This document shows, one piece after another, positions 42,658-53,524 of a stretch of DNA of 64,000 nt. Under the pieces are notes generated by a model. It made no database searches, was not told where the DNA came from, and worked only from the letters and a program-made list of their open reading frames with translations. Position 1 is the first letter of the stretch; every line of letters begins with the position of its first letter. Origin of the DNA: Coniferiporia sulphurascens. Taxonomy: Eukaryota; Basidiomycota; Agaricomycetes; Hymenochaetales; Hymenochaetaceae. The position numbers were made by a program, and so were the translations under genes. Location: positions 124,001-188,000 of the forward strand of contig NBBA01000019.1 of the NCBI GenBank assembly GCA_002794785.1. Reading direction: 5' to 3'.

Positions 42658-43904
42658 ATGTCCATCAGCATCTTCCCTCAGGCCGGGCTAGGACACTCAC
42701 TGCCTCCCTTCGAAAGCCTCCTAATCAAGGGCTCATATCCTCCGGCTGCATCCATTCATCTTTGTATTTCTCATCTACAGTCATTTGTCCACACCGCTGA
42801 GCCCGCAAACGTGTTGTTCTTAACTCCTAGTCGACAGTCTTTCGCAACTGCTCTGCAAGACTACAACGATGGGTGGCTGACTGGGCACGCGGCAACGGGC
42901 ACTATTGCGAGGCTGTTGTCGAAGATCAACATATAGTATGAAAGCCAGTTGTTATGTCTTCTTTGTATAGCTCATCCTTGGGACAGTTATCCTCCTAGTG
43001 TAGCACACTGGCTTCTACTTCTTTCGTCGCTGAAAACGCCGTCAGCCTCATCGGGAAAACTTGCTGTGCTTCCACATACACCATCCCTTATTGTTTTACA
43101 TGAACCTTCTGGATACTTTCTGTCTTCGGAGCCATCACAAACACACACTGAGTAAGTGCTGTCCTTCACGGCAAGATGATGGTTGTAGGTACCCTCCTGG
43201 ATGCTGTCCAATATACATCAAGGAAGATACAGGGGACCTCTACCCCAGTTGGAGATTATTGGCACAAATATGAGGCTTACTGGGGTGTTTGGCTTCTTTC
43301 ATCTCCGCGAGCTTCAGGACATAGTTGTCCCAATCTGGACACGGTCTTGTGGTCGTCTCAGTGTCGTACTGGCTGGGGACCAGTCTTACTCACTCTTCAC
43401 TAGGCTAGATCTGTCGCGATATTTGCAACTCATCACCACTGCCTTGACGACGGCCTCATTCTTCTCCCCGCATAAGCCGATTCCGGTTGTTCTATTTGAT
43501 TCGCACCTCGGAGAGCTGAAGCTACCGATCACAAAATCCCTTTCGCCGTCACGGAGACTTTTCCAAGATCACGAAAATGAAGTGCCGGTGCGCCGGGAAC
43601 ACGTCGAGAGGTTTTTGGAGAAGTATTTCGACTGGATAGGATCAGTAGTGGACGAACACGGCACACGGGGTAGGTCTCGATATTGCTTATAAAGCTCTGC
43701 TACGGATTTTTTTGAATATTTACAGCGAACAACACCCCACCAAAGTATGGGACGTTCGATAGCACCGAGAAGAAGAGGACAGGACCATTTAAGTTGCTAT
43801 TGAAGAAACAGTCTTCAGACGAGCAAGTCGTCCTGGAGTGGTCTGAGGTTAAGCACAGACAGGGGTCTACTGCTGCGATGCTAGAAACCATATTTGTCTT
43901 TTAA
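42658..43904 (+). CDS. Conserved-looking protein of unknown function (possibly RecA-like fold)
   Basis: The first exon starts at ATG 42658 (MSISIFPQAGLGHSLPPFE) and runs to about 42934; a 51-nt intron then joins it to YPPSVAHWLLLLSSLKTPSA. That exon ends near 43151. The middle part (43152-43400) is ambiguous and I could not fix its exon boundaries. From about 43401 the frame SYSLFTRLDLSRYLQLITTA continues to 43670, and a last exon from about 43727 (NNTPPKYGTF) ends at 43904. Hydrophobic strands such as ANVLFLTP and PSLIVLHEPS look like beta strands of a RecA-type core, and a Walker B-like acidic residue is present, but I see no Walker A. A Rad51-paralogue/Shu-type subunit is one possibility; I am not sure. 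Confidence 0.55.
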
Positions 43905-44085
43905 AATATTATTTGACGATTAAATGTACGAGTGTATAAGTAAACTCGAACGTCAGACTGGAGAAAGAAAAAAACGAGTAAGAGTACGCAGTCCGTTTTA
44001 GGAAGGTGAACGGTTTCGATGTCCGCTTGATGCCTGTAATGGGCGTGTCGCGTCTGCCCGTTGTACTTTTCCTTCGTCGTTCACC

Positions 44086-47000
44086 ATGTCTTCGCCACCT
44101 GGGACGAATCCAACGCGTGGTGCAAAACGCCAGCGCTCGCCATCGCGAGCCCCGGTAGAATCGACGGCAACACCGCGTCCAGGGCCGTTAAACCGACGCG
44201 CCTCAGGCTCGTCACTTCCTCCTTCTTCCCCACCCGCGCCATTCTTGGATACGGACGAAATATCGGATCAGGACGCAGTGCAGGACGTAGATGACGAGCC
44301 GGACGATGAGGATGCTGAAGGGGAGGATCTATTCGGCGAGACGTTGCAAGAGTGAGTGTTTGGCGTTTGTCGCGAAAGAAAGATGGCTTATTGTTTGTCT
44401 ATCCAGGGATTACGCGCCGGACGCTCGTCTCGACACTTACTCAGAGGCCGATATCAACGATGAAGAAGAGTTCGATGCTATGACCCTTGCACAAAGACGG
44501 CAAGCAGAGCGTGCAATGGCTCAGCGTGACAGGCGCGAAGGCCAGGGCCGTCGCGGCGCGCGTGCTGCCGCGCGTTCCCGTGCTCCAGATCTCCTGCAAA
44601 GTGAGAGCGAAGAAGAGACGCTCGATGGTGGCCTACTGTCCGGTATGAAGCGACGCGCCCGAAGGCAATATGATGAACGTGTCGAAATCGATGACGCGTC
44701 GGGAATTGAGGCGGAGATGCCCCTTGAGCAACTGCACGATATTAAAGCCAACTCAGTGGCCGAGTGGATTACGATTGACCGTGTTCGGCAGTCTATCGCA
44801 AGACACTTTCGCCAGTTTTTGACGTCTTACACAGATGAGCAAGGCAACTCTGTTCACTATCCCCTCATTCGCAACCTTGGTGAAAGTGTGTAGCTCTTGC
44901 CATTCTTTTGACCAGCCGCTCCTGAGCTTTTTTTAGACAACGCCGAATCTCTCGAAATATCATACACGCACCTCGCGGATGCAATGGCCGTGATTGCCTA
45001 CTTCCTTGTCATTTGCCCAAGTGCAATGCTTGCAATCTTCGACGAGGTTGCGCTCTCCGTCGTGCTCATATCGTATCCGAACTACGAGCGTATCCACTCT
45101 GAGATCCACGTACGTATCACGGACCTTCCTGCATCATCTTCGCTGCGCGATCTGCGTCGTGTGCACCTTAACAATCTTGTGCGGGTTTCCGGCGTCATCA
45201 CGCGACGCAGCGGCGTATTTCCGCAGCTCAAGTATGTCAAGTTCGACTGCAGGAAGTGCGGTGCAGTTCTCGGTCCGTTTTACCAGGATGCGAGCAAAGA
45301 AGTCAGCATTAGCTATTGTCCAGCTTGCGAAGGCAAGGGACCCTTCAAGGTCAACCAAGAGCAGGTGCGCAAGTTTCATTCAGCCGATTAAATTTGACCT
45401 AACGAAATTATCAGACTGTATACAGGAATTATCAGAAAATGACCCTTCAAGAGTCTCCCGGATCAGTGCCTCCGGGTCGTCTGCCTAGACACCGCGAAGT
45501 CATCCTTCTCTGGGACCTCATAGACTCGGCTAAGCCCGGAGAAGAAATTGTACGTAAATTCGAATTACACATAAGTACCCCTCTGATCTCGCATGCAGGA
45601 GGTGATCGGTATTTATCGTAACAATTTCGATGCTTCGTTGAATTCGAAGAATGGTTTCCCTGTGTTCTCAACTATTATTGAAGCCAACCATATTAATAAA
45701 AAGGAGGATCTTTTTGCCGCTTTCCGACTTACGGAAGAGGACGAACGGGAGATTCGTGCCCTCTCTCGCGATGAACGCATTCGCAAGCGCATTGTCAAGT
45801 CAATTGCGCCGTCGATTTATGGACACGAGGATATCAAGACCGCCATTGCTCTCTCGCTCTTCGGTGGCGTTTCAAAGGACATCAACCGCAAACATCGCAT
45901 ACGTGGTGACATTAACGTACTTCTGCTCGGCGATCCCGGTACAGCAAAGTCACAATTCCTCAAGTATGTCGAAAAGACAGCGCACCGCGCGGTGTTCACA
46001 ACTGGCCAGGGTGCATCTGCAGTCGGTCTCACTGCAAGTGTACGCAAGGACCCAGTGACGCGCGAATGGACGCTTGAAGGCGGTGCGCTTGTGCTTGCGG
46101 ACAAGGGCACATGCCTTATCGACGAATTCGACAAAATGAACGACGCGGACCGGACGTCGATTCACGAGGCGATGGAGCAGCAGTCGATTTCAATCTCGAA
46201 GGCTGGTATTGTCACTACGCTGCAGGCGCGCTGCGCGATCATCGCCGCGGCCAACCCTATCCGAGGAAGATATAATCCGACTATTCCGTTCCAGCAGAAT
46301 GTCGAGTTGACGGAGCCGATTCTGTCGCGTTTCGATGTGTTGTGTGTTGTGAAGGATTCAGTGGACCCCGTCGCCGACGAGCTTCTTGCGAAGTTCGTTG
46401 TCGGAAGCCACCGCCGGAGTCATCCTCACTTTGACGCCGAAACTGAAGAAATGGACGTTGCGACATCCCTGGACGAAGACGTGGGTATCCTCTTATAGCC
46501 TCTTCCGACAAGTCGCTGACGATTTGTCTACCAGATGATCTCCCAAGACGTTCTCCGTAAATATATCATGTACGCACGGGAAAAGATTCGCCCGAAGCTT
46601 TTCGACCTGGACCAGGAGAAACTTTCTCGTCTCTTCGCAGATCTCCGCCGGGAGTCGCTGGCTACCGGCTCCGTCCCTATCACCGTCCGTCATCTTGAAA
46701 GTATGATTCGTATGGCTGAGGCCAGCGCGAAGATGCACCTCCGGGAGTACGTACGAGGCGACGACATCGATCTGGCTATCTCGGTCATGGTAGGCAGCTT
46801 CGTCAGCGCGCAGAAGACGTCCATCAAGAGAACGCTCGAACGAGTAAGCACATATATCTCCTTCTAAATGCGGCGGGAGATGCTCACCTGGATTTTGTAG
46901 GGTTTCCGCAAGTACCTTACCCAGGCGAAAGACCACGAAGAGCTTCTGTCTTTCCTTTTGGGCCAGATTGTCAAGGAAAAGGTTCGATACTACCAGCTGC

Positions 47001-47234
47001 AACACCACGAACAACCGGAAAAGGTTGCTATTGACGTCTCCGATCTTGAAGAACGAGTACGTACTATATTTGTTCATTATTGCCCTCCATTCTCCGACTT
47101 AACATTTAATCCTGCAGGCGAAGGAGCACGATATTTACGACACGCAGCCCTTCCTCCGTTCGCGCCTTTTCGCTGCAAACGGCTATCGTCTGGTCGACAG
47201 AGTCATCGAGAAGATGTTCCGTCGCGATTTGTAA
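44086..47234 (+). CDS. mcm2: DNA replication licensing factor Mcm2
   Basis: 923 aa from exons 44086-44351, 44407-44885, 44937-45364, 45415-45549, 45599-46480, 46535-46843, 46901-47056 and 47118-47234. It is a subunit of the Mcm2-7 helicase. The acidic N-terminus ([17 protein letters not shown], then [20 protein letters not shown]) is the Mcm2-specific histone-binding/kinase-target region and separates it from Mcm3-7. The zinc finger is [11 protein letters not shown]...[11 protein letters not shown] (about 345-375). The AAA+ core has Walker [16 protein letters not shown] (about 547), Walker [10 protein letters not shown] and the arginine finger in SRFDVLCVV. It ends IEKMFRRDL. Its last exon is the left boundary of a tandem duplication; a decayed copy of that exon sits at about 51495. 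Confidence 0.97.
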
Positions 47235-47760
47235 AAGAGACTTGTTTGAGTCTCGCTGAATTCAGAGCCATACCGTTGCCCTTGTAAGACGTGATCCCTA
47301 TACGTAACTAACTATCTCTGTGGTTGCTTGGTTTGTAATGCTAATACGAATGTATTGACCCTATGTGTGCGCCAGCTAAATTGTTTATGCTTACAGCCTG
47401 CATAATTCAAACTAACCTGAAAGGGCTGACAATTCCTAGAGCTTAATTTACGCAGGGAATATGGAAAAGTACTCTAGGAATCCGCGATCCGAAGAATCAA
47501 AGACTCGAACTTCAACTATCTCCAGCAAGTCCATCGGCTGTGTCTTTTAAACCTCGCTTTACAAATTCTCGCCTAATTCAAGAGGATAGTAAAGTTGACC
47601 AAATGCAAGCTGTACGGTATACTCTCAAAGAAACGAAGCTGGCTGCTGATCTCCGAATTTTGACCGCCTTTTCGTCGATGGCGATCATTATTCCTTTCCC
47701 GAAAATGTGACAGTATTTAAAATAACCGTGACAACTTCCTATCGTGATTCTGACTCGGGT
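47235..47760. other. MCM2 3' flank, duplicated at about 51635-52150
   Basis: About 525 bp of non-coding sequence. It is clearly similar to 51635-52150 (shared blocks such as GTTTGTAATGCTAA, CTAACCTGAAAG and AAATGTGACA), and that second copy is followed in the same order by a second MYND gene. This is the intergenic part of a segmental tandem duplication. Confidence 0.8.
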
Positions 47761-48302
47761 CCCGGGATCTGAGCATCCCTTCTTGACCTCTTACCACCAC
47801 CATCTCCTTTGGAGAGGGTGCTGCGAGGGGGGATCCGTCTAAGGAAGGGGGCCTGAGTGGTTTGCAGGCACTACCCCAACCATACCCTGGGGTCACTTGG
47901 GGGGGCTATGATGTTAATGTCCTGGGGTAGATGCCGACTTCGTTGTGCAGGGACTTGCCACCCCCCCAACGCCTACCCTGACGGGCCCTCTAATAGGGGG
48001 CCAGGCAGCTGGGAGTGTGAGTGGTCTGCCTCTCACACCAAGAACTACTGACTGCCTGTGGAGGGGTCACGACTGGGCTGGCAACAAGGTCGACACCAAG
48101 AACGGCGACCCGCTAGAGCGCGTATGTACACAAGTGGGCAAACTCTGAAAAATTGGGTAAGGGGACAGTCCCTTCATTGCTCTAGCCGAAGGAGGACGCG
48201 ACTACGACAACGTTCCCACTGTTTATTTCTGACCTGGTCCCTCATGACTCTTATTCCCACATGACCCACACGGCCATTCAGTTCGCTGACACACAGCCTG
48301 GG

Positions 48303-48861
48303 TGTTACAATTTTTCCCTTACTTTCCTCTAATGCGCTGACTCACTTCCTCTTCGTCATCATCAGTCAGCGCAACTCCCCCATTTCTCTGCCTTACTCAT
48401 CCTCATTCGCCTTGTGCCATAAGATGCCATGATGATGCCTTATTGCACCATCATGACGTGCTTTGCTTACTGATACCTCAACGTGTATCACCAAGACTTT
48501 CCTTGGGTTTCCATGACCTTCCATAGCCATGTAAACAACCCTACACATGACCCTACAGTAGCAAACACATAGAGTAGCATATAAGCATGTAACTTCAGTA
48601 GCACAAGCCCTAAGCTTGTGCTCTTTGTTCATACAAGCCCATTATCTGCTACCACTAGTCTACTGTGTGCCCCTTGGCCATTAGTCACTTCGTCATAACC
48701 TGACATCGCTAAGAAGCACCTCGCATCCACATCGTCAATCAGGAAGCCCCACCGACGATCACCTTCGACCTACGACATCTAGGAAGCCCTGTTGCCATAC
48801 CATCAGTTCCGATGATCAGGAAGCCCCGACATCGATCACCGCATAACCGTTGAGCTTAACA
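48303..48861 (+). repeat. Solo LTR (559 bp), duplication CTGGG
   Basis: Same family and length as the solo LTR in the LINE (TGTTACAATT...GAGCTTAACA). Flanked by CTGGG at 48298-48302 and 48862-48866. No internal region. Confidence 0.95.
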
Positions 48862-48959
48862 CTGGGCATCCGTGGCAACTGTGGATCTCCCCACACCAAG
48901 ACTAGGGCACCGGCAAGTGACCCACTCAAACCGGCTAGGCCGACTCCGGCTCTCCATAG

Positions 48960-49516
48960 TGTTAAGCTCAACGGTTACACAGTGATTGACATCGGGGCCT
49001 CCTGATCGTCGGGACTGATGGTACGGCAACGGGGCTTCCTAGATGTTGTAAGTCGAGGGTGGTCGTCGAGGGGCTTCTTGATCGGTGATGTGGACGTGGT
49101 ATGCTTCTTAGCGGAGTCGGGTTACAACGAAGTGACTAATGGCCAAGTGGCACACAATAGACTGGTGGTAGCAGATAATGGGCTTGTATGAACAAAGAGC
49201 ACAAGCTTAGGGCTTGTGCTACTGAAGTTACATGCTTATATGCTACTCTATGTGTTTGCTACTGTAGGGTCATGTGTAGGGTTGTTTACATGGCTATGGA
49301 AGGTCATGGAAACCCAAGGAATGCCTTGGTAGTACAAGTAGGGCTATCAGTAAGCAAAGCACGTCATGATGGTGCAAGAAGGCGTCATCATGGCATCTTA
49401 TGGCACAAGGCGAATAAGGATGAGTAAGGCAGAGAAATGGGGGAGTTGCGCTGACTGATGATGACGAAGAGGAAGTGAGTCAGCACAATAAGGGAAAGTA
49501 GGAGAAAATTGTAACA
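48960..49516 (-). repeat. Solo LTR (557 bp), inverted, duplication CATAG
   Basis: Reverse-complement copy of the same LTR, flanked by CATAG at 48955-48959 and 49517-49521. It lies only about 98 bp from the preceding solo LTR in opposite orientation, so the two form an inverted pair of about 560-bp arms. Confidence 0.95.
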
Positions 49517-49819
49517 CATAGCCATCACTGGCAGAGGTTTGCTGAAGCGGATCCACGCACCACGATAAACGAGCTGAGGCCATCATGGGCCACAGCCACA
49601 CCCCTCCAAGGCCCTTGATCAGCAATTCGACAGCGCCGCCTGCCCGACTTTGGAATCTTTTTGGGAGGGAAGGGTTTACAATGGAGAAGAGAATCGTTGC
49701 TGACGGGTGCTCACGGCCTTGGTAACATGGGGTTGAGAGAAGAAGCAGGGACGTAGGATTTTCACCGGCGAGGACCGGCGCCCCTCTCTTTTTAAATTTA
49801 CCATTGCGAATTTCTAGTT

Positions 49820-49839
49820 CCGGCCCCTTCGGGGGCCGG
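49820..49839 (+). other. 3' stem-loop with UUCG tetraloop in the LINE-like element
   Basis: CCGGCCCC-TTCG-GGGGCCGG: a perfect 8-bp GC stem closed by a UUCG-type tetraloop, 55 bp before the element's end. It is the positional counterpart of the LINE hairpin at 37605-37624, although the stem sequence differs. Confidence 0.75.
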
Positions 49840-49963
49840 GGTGCTTAAGTAGAGTTGTATTTACATGGTGCCTAATAAAGTTCATCATCATCATCCCGGG
49901 ATCTGAGACATTTCTCTTAAACCTCGTCCTAAAGAGTTACCGCTCACTCAAGCCGCAATAACA

Positions 49964-51380
49964 ATGCCCGTCTATTTGCCGCTCGAAAAGCTCGACAAAT
50001 GTCATTGCTGCCAAAAGGAAAGTGGTGGGATGGGCAAAGCTCTGAAGCTGTGTTCAGCTTGTGGAGAGGTGGGTACTACTACTATCCGATGGACCTAAGG
50101 GAATAGTTTCAAGACGTTCTTAATATCGACACCTCAGAGGTTGTACTGCTCTTCGGAGTGTCAGAAGCAGGACTGGGCAACTCATAAGCAAGACTGCGGC
50201 AAGTTTATAATATCTTCTAACTAGCTACCATCTTCTTTCTGATACCCCTCACAAATATCCCCCTATAGGCAAGACAGATAGAGTCGACCTCGCAACCTTT
50301 TACCCCCTCCTCGCGTGCCTCGCATTGGTGCCGCGTGTGGACCCAAACGTCCCCTTGCACTTTGCACTACGGCACCAAATAATCAACGCTCCGAACCCGG
50401 GTGCGTTGCCGTATGAGCTTGAAGATGGTACAGCAGCCAAGGTCATTATGCTCGGTAAGGAAGTTGGCAAGAGCTCGTTCGATCCAAAAAGCAAGGAATG
50501 GTGGCCACAAGTGTACTCCCTAAAAGTCCTCTCAAAGCTCCGTCGCCGCATCGTCTTTGACGGCTGCGCTATGACGATCGCCCTCTCCCTCTACCTCGCG
50601 CTCGCCGCGGAGTTCTATACCACCACAACGCAGCGTGGCACCCCTGGTGCTCGCGCCCGCCTACGCTACAGATCGTCCCCGATTGCTGATTTTGGCGTCT
50701 GCTGGGGAAGCGCACGCATCCCGCCACAGGACCAACTGGCGTTCGTGTTTCCCCTGTGGGTGGGAACCGCGAGCGACTCAATACGCGCACAAGACCCACG
50801 CGAGCACGCATGGATTTACTTCACGACGCTGCACGGCGAGACACTGCTTCTTGACACGGGATTCTTCCCATGGAACATGTGCCTCCAGGTTGAGCCTTTA
50901 CCGTACTTCCCTGCGATGGACTCCGCCTTCGCCTTTGCTCCAGTGTACTTCCGCGACCGCACGCAGAACGCTGCAAGTCCATCGCTGCATTTGGAGCACC
51001 GGCGCATGTCGGTGTTGCGTAATGCATGCGTGCAAGCGATGGTTGCCGAGCGTGGGTTCTATGACAAGAAAGGGTTTGACAATGTCATGTGCGCATTGAT
51101 GGACGAGATTAGCGGGACGGGGTACGGGGATAAGTTTTATGGGTGCTTTGAGTGTACGGTGTTTCGCAATACGACGGCTGAAGCGTGCAAGCAGCTGCGG
51201 GATGTCCTGACGACGGGACAGTGGAAAAACTTTCCGAAGGAAGTGCGGCTTGCTATCGAGCAGGACCCGAATGAGCTTGAGAATCTGGATTATAAGAAAG
51301 CAAACAAGAATATCAGGGAGCAGAAGAGACTCTACAGGGAGGCTAGAAGGGCGGAGAAGGTCGCTGAGAAGAAAGCATAG
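49964..51380 (+). CDS. MYND zinc-finger protein, copy A
   Basis: 425 aa from exons 49964-50068, 50138-50198 and 50269-51380. Residues about 12-57 are a complete MYND finger: CHCCQKE...LCSACGE RLYCSSECQKQDWATHKQDC, a zinc-binding protein-protein interaction module. The rest is a long alpha/beta region with no domain I recognise (DGCAMTIALSLYLALAAEF, HAWIYFTTLHGETLLLDTGF) and a basic coiled-coil-like tail (REQKRLYREARRAEKVAEK). Intron 2 (50199-50268) needs a GC donor (G|GCAAGT); the nearby GT would cause an immediate stop. MYND proteins of this shape are multicopy in Agaricomycetes. It is the intact member of a tandem pair. Confidence 0.85.
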
Positions 51381-51502
51381 GAGCGTGTTTTCCTCCCTCT
51401 CCTTGTGAGTGCAGTTCCTGACTCGGATTGTAACTTCTTTTGGATGACTATCCATACTATCGTATGCTCTCTCTTACAAAGTCGTCTTCCCAGATAAGTC
51501 TT

Positions 51503-51630
51503 AACCTTGCGGGTTAAGGAGCATGCCATCTACGATAGGAAGCGCAGCCCTCCGTTCTCGCCTTTCGCTGCAATCTGTTATTGTCTGGTCAACAGAGTTA
51601 TAGAGAAGATGTTTCCGTCGCGACTTGTAA
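51503..51630 (+). pseudogene. Fragment of the MCM2 last exon
   Basis: Similar to 47118-47234: AAGGAGCA...ATCTACGA, TTTCGCTGCAA, TTGTCTGGTC, ACAGAGTTATAGAGAAGATG. It carries substitutions and small indels that break the frame. It has no upstream MCM2 exons, so it cannot be a gene; it marks the duplication end. Confidence 0.8.
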
Positions 51631-52218
51631 CAAAACCTGTTTGAGTCTCACAAGATTCCGACCCGTACTGCTACCCTTGTAAGATTCGAACCCCATATGT
51701 GACTAACTTTCTCCACGGTTGCCCGGTTTGTAATGCTAACCAGTGTATTGACCCTGTCATTCGTGCCGGCCGAATTGTTTATGCTCTCAGCCTTGTATAG
51801 GAAAAGCTAACCTGAAAGAACTGACGATTCCCAGAACTTGATTTATGCAGAGACGATGGGGAAATATTAATGGGAATCCTCTGTCAAAAGAGTCAAAACA
51901 CTTGGATTCCAACCATTTCCAGCCTTCTTAGAATATGCTTTACAAATTCTCGCCTTATTCAAGAGGAGAATGATGACGTCTAAGTGCAGGCTGCTCTCCA
52001 TACGCTTGAGGATAGCCGGTCTCCAATTTTATTCTACCTTAAGAAAGTTCGTCGCCGGTGATCATTCCTCTGTTCTCAAAAATGTGACAACGTTTAAAAA
52101 TGATTGTGACAACCTCCACTCGTGATTCCGGTGCCAGGCTCGGGACTCTGAATCTGAGACATCCTTCTCAAACCTCGTCCTATACGACTCGCCTCTGTTC
52201 ACTCGAGCTGTAATAACA

Positions 52219-53524
52219 ATGCCCGTCTATTTGCCACTCGAGAAACTCGACAAATGTCACTGCTGCCAGAAGGAAAGTGCTGGAACGGCCCGGGGTAAAT
52301 CTCTGAAGCTATGTTCAGCTTGCGGAGAGGTAGGTTTTATTACTATCCGATAGACCTCAAGGGAATAGTCCAAGACATTCTTAATATCGACGCTTCAGAG
52401 GTTGTACTGCTCTACAGACTGCCAGAAGCAAGACTGGGTGGACCATAAGCAAGATTGCGGCAAGCCACACTTTCTTCTAACTACTGGCTGCTATCTTTCT
52501 GACCCCCCCCCCACTCCTCGCCCTTTATAACTGTTCATCCCCTCCAGGCAAGACGGATAGAATCGACCTCGCGACATTCTACCCTTTCCTTGCATGTCTT
52601 GCACTAACTCCACACAGTGACCGGAACGCCCCGATCCACTTCGCACTGCTGCACCAGGTCATCAACGCACCGAACCCAGGCACCATACCGCACGAGCTCG
52701 AAGACGGCACCCTAGCCAAGGTCGTCAAGCTCGGCAAGAAGCTGGGGTTGGACGCACTCGATCCATATAACAAGGAATGGTGGCCCCGAGTGTACTCCCT
52801 TGAAGTCCAAGCAAAGTTCCGTCGCCGCATCATGTTCGACGGCCATGCTATGACTATTTCCCTCTCCCTCTCCCTTTGCCTCGCACTTGCTGTGGAGTTC
52901 TACACTACCGCAGCGCGGCACGGTGCCCCCGGCTCGCGCGCGCGCCTGCGCTACCTCTCGTCCCTGATCGCGGACTTTGGCATCTGCTGGGGCAAAGCAC
53001 ACATCAGTCCGCCCACGTGCGGGTACCGCAAGCGAGACGATCCATGGACAAGACCCGCGCGCACACACATGGATTTATTTCACGACCCTACATGGGGAGA
53101 CGATCTTATTCGATACTGGGCTTTTTATGTGGAACATCAGCCTTAACGTGGCCCTACCTCCCCGAAGCCGAAGCACTGTACACGTTCGTGCCTGCGTATT
53201 TCTTTGATTTCACGCAGATCAAAGCGACGGCGCATGTCGGTGTTACGTGACACACGTGTGTGCATGATGGTTGCTGCGTGCGAGTTCTACGATAAGGAAG
53301 AATTCTACAACGTGGTGCGTGTGCTGATGAACAAAGTGAGCGGGACAGGATACGGAGACAAGTTCACCGAGCGCATGGTGTTTCGCAACATGACGGCTGC
53401 AGCGTGCAAGCAGCTGAGAGAAGTTTTGACGACTGGACGGTGGAAGGAGTTCCCGAGTGAGGTGCAGCTTGTGATTGAGAATGATCCTCCCGAGCTCAAG
53501 TTTCCGAATTATATGGATTGTTAG
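52219..53524 (+). pseudogene. MYND zinc-finger protein, copy B (frameshifted)
   Basis: Paralogue of copy A with the same three-exon layout; exon 2 again ends at a GC donor (52460) and exon 3 starts at 52548. The MYND finger is intact (YCSTDCQKQDWVDHKQDC). In exon 3 the frame matches copy A up to WGKAHIS, then needs one shift to read IHGQDPRAHTWIYFTTLHGE and another to read LPEAEALYTFVPAYFFDFT. About 15-20 codons found in copy A (around QLAFVFPLWV) are missing. The last part (RRMSVLRDTRVCMMVA to the end) is again in frame with A. A truncated finger-only protein could still be made. Confidence 0.82.

Larger units (their letters stand above)
47774..49894 (+). mobile_element. Non-autonomous LINE-like element (about 1 kb) split by two solo LTRs
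   Basis: It is flanked by a 13-bp duplication CCCGGGATCTGAG (47761-47773 and 49895-49907). Unit B of the tandem duplication has the uninterrupted site, confirming both ends. The first about 30 bp (CATCCCTTCTTGACCTCTTA, then CCACCACCATCT) match the 5' end of the LINE at 30673. The 3' end has an 8-bp GC stem-loop, then AATAAAGTT and a (CAT)n tail instead of poly(A). After removing the two solo LTRs and their duplications about 1 kb is left, with no long ORF. It is probably a deletion derivative mobilised by a LINE enzyme. Confidence 0.85.
47118..51380 (+). repeat. Tandem duplication, unit A (MCM2 last exon + spacer + MYND gene)
   Basis: It is similar in order and sequence to 51495-53524. Unit A carries the functional MCM2 3' end and an intact MYND gene. 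The only large difference in the spacer is the nested transposon block 47774-49907, which unit B lacks, so the duplication preceded that insertion or B was copied from an uninserted allele. Confidence 0.85.
51495..53524 (+). repeat. Tandem duplication, unit B (decayed)
   Basis: The second copy of the MCM2-3'-end/spacer/MYND unit, about 2 kb, with no transposon inside. Left boundary at about 51495, where similarity to the MCM2 last exon starts. The right boundary lies near the end of the MYND copy, because the sequences after the two stop codons are unrelated. Confidence 0.82.
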
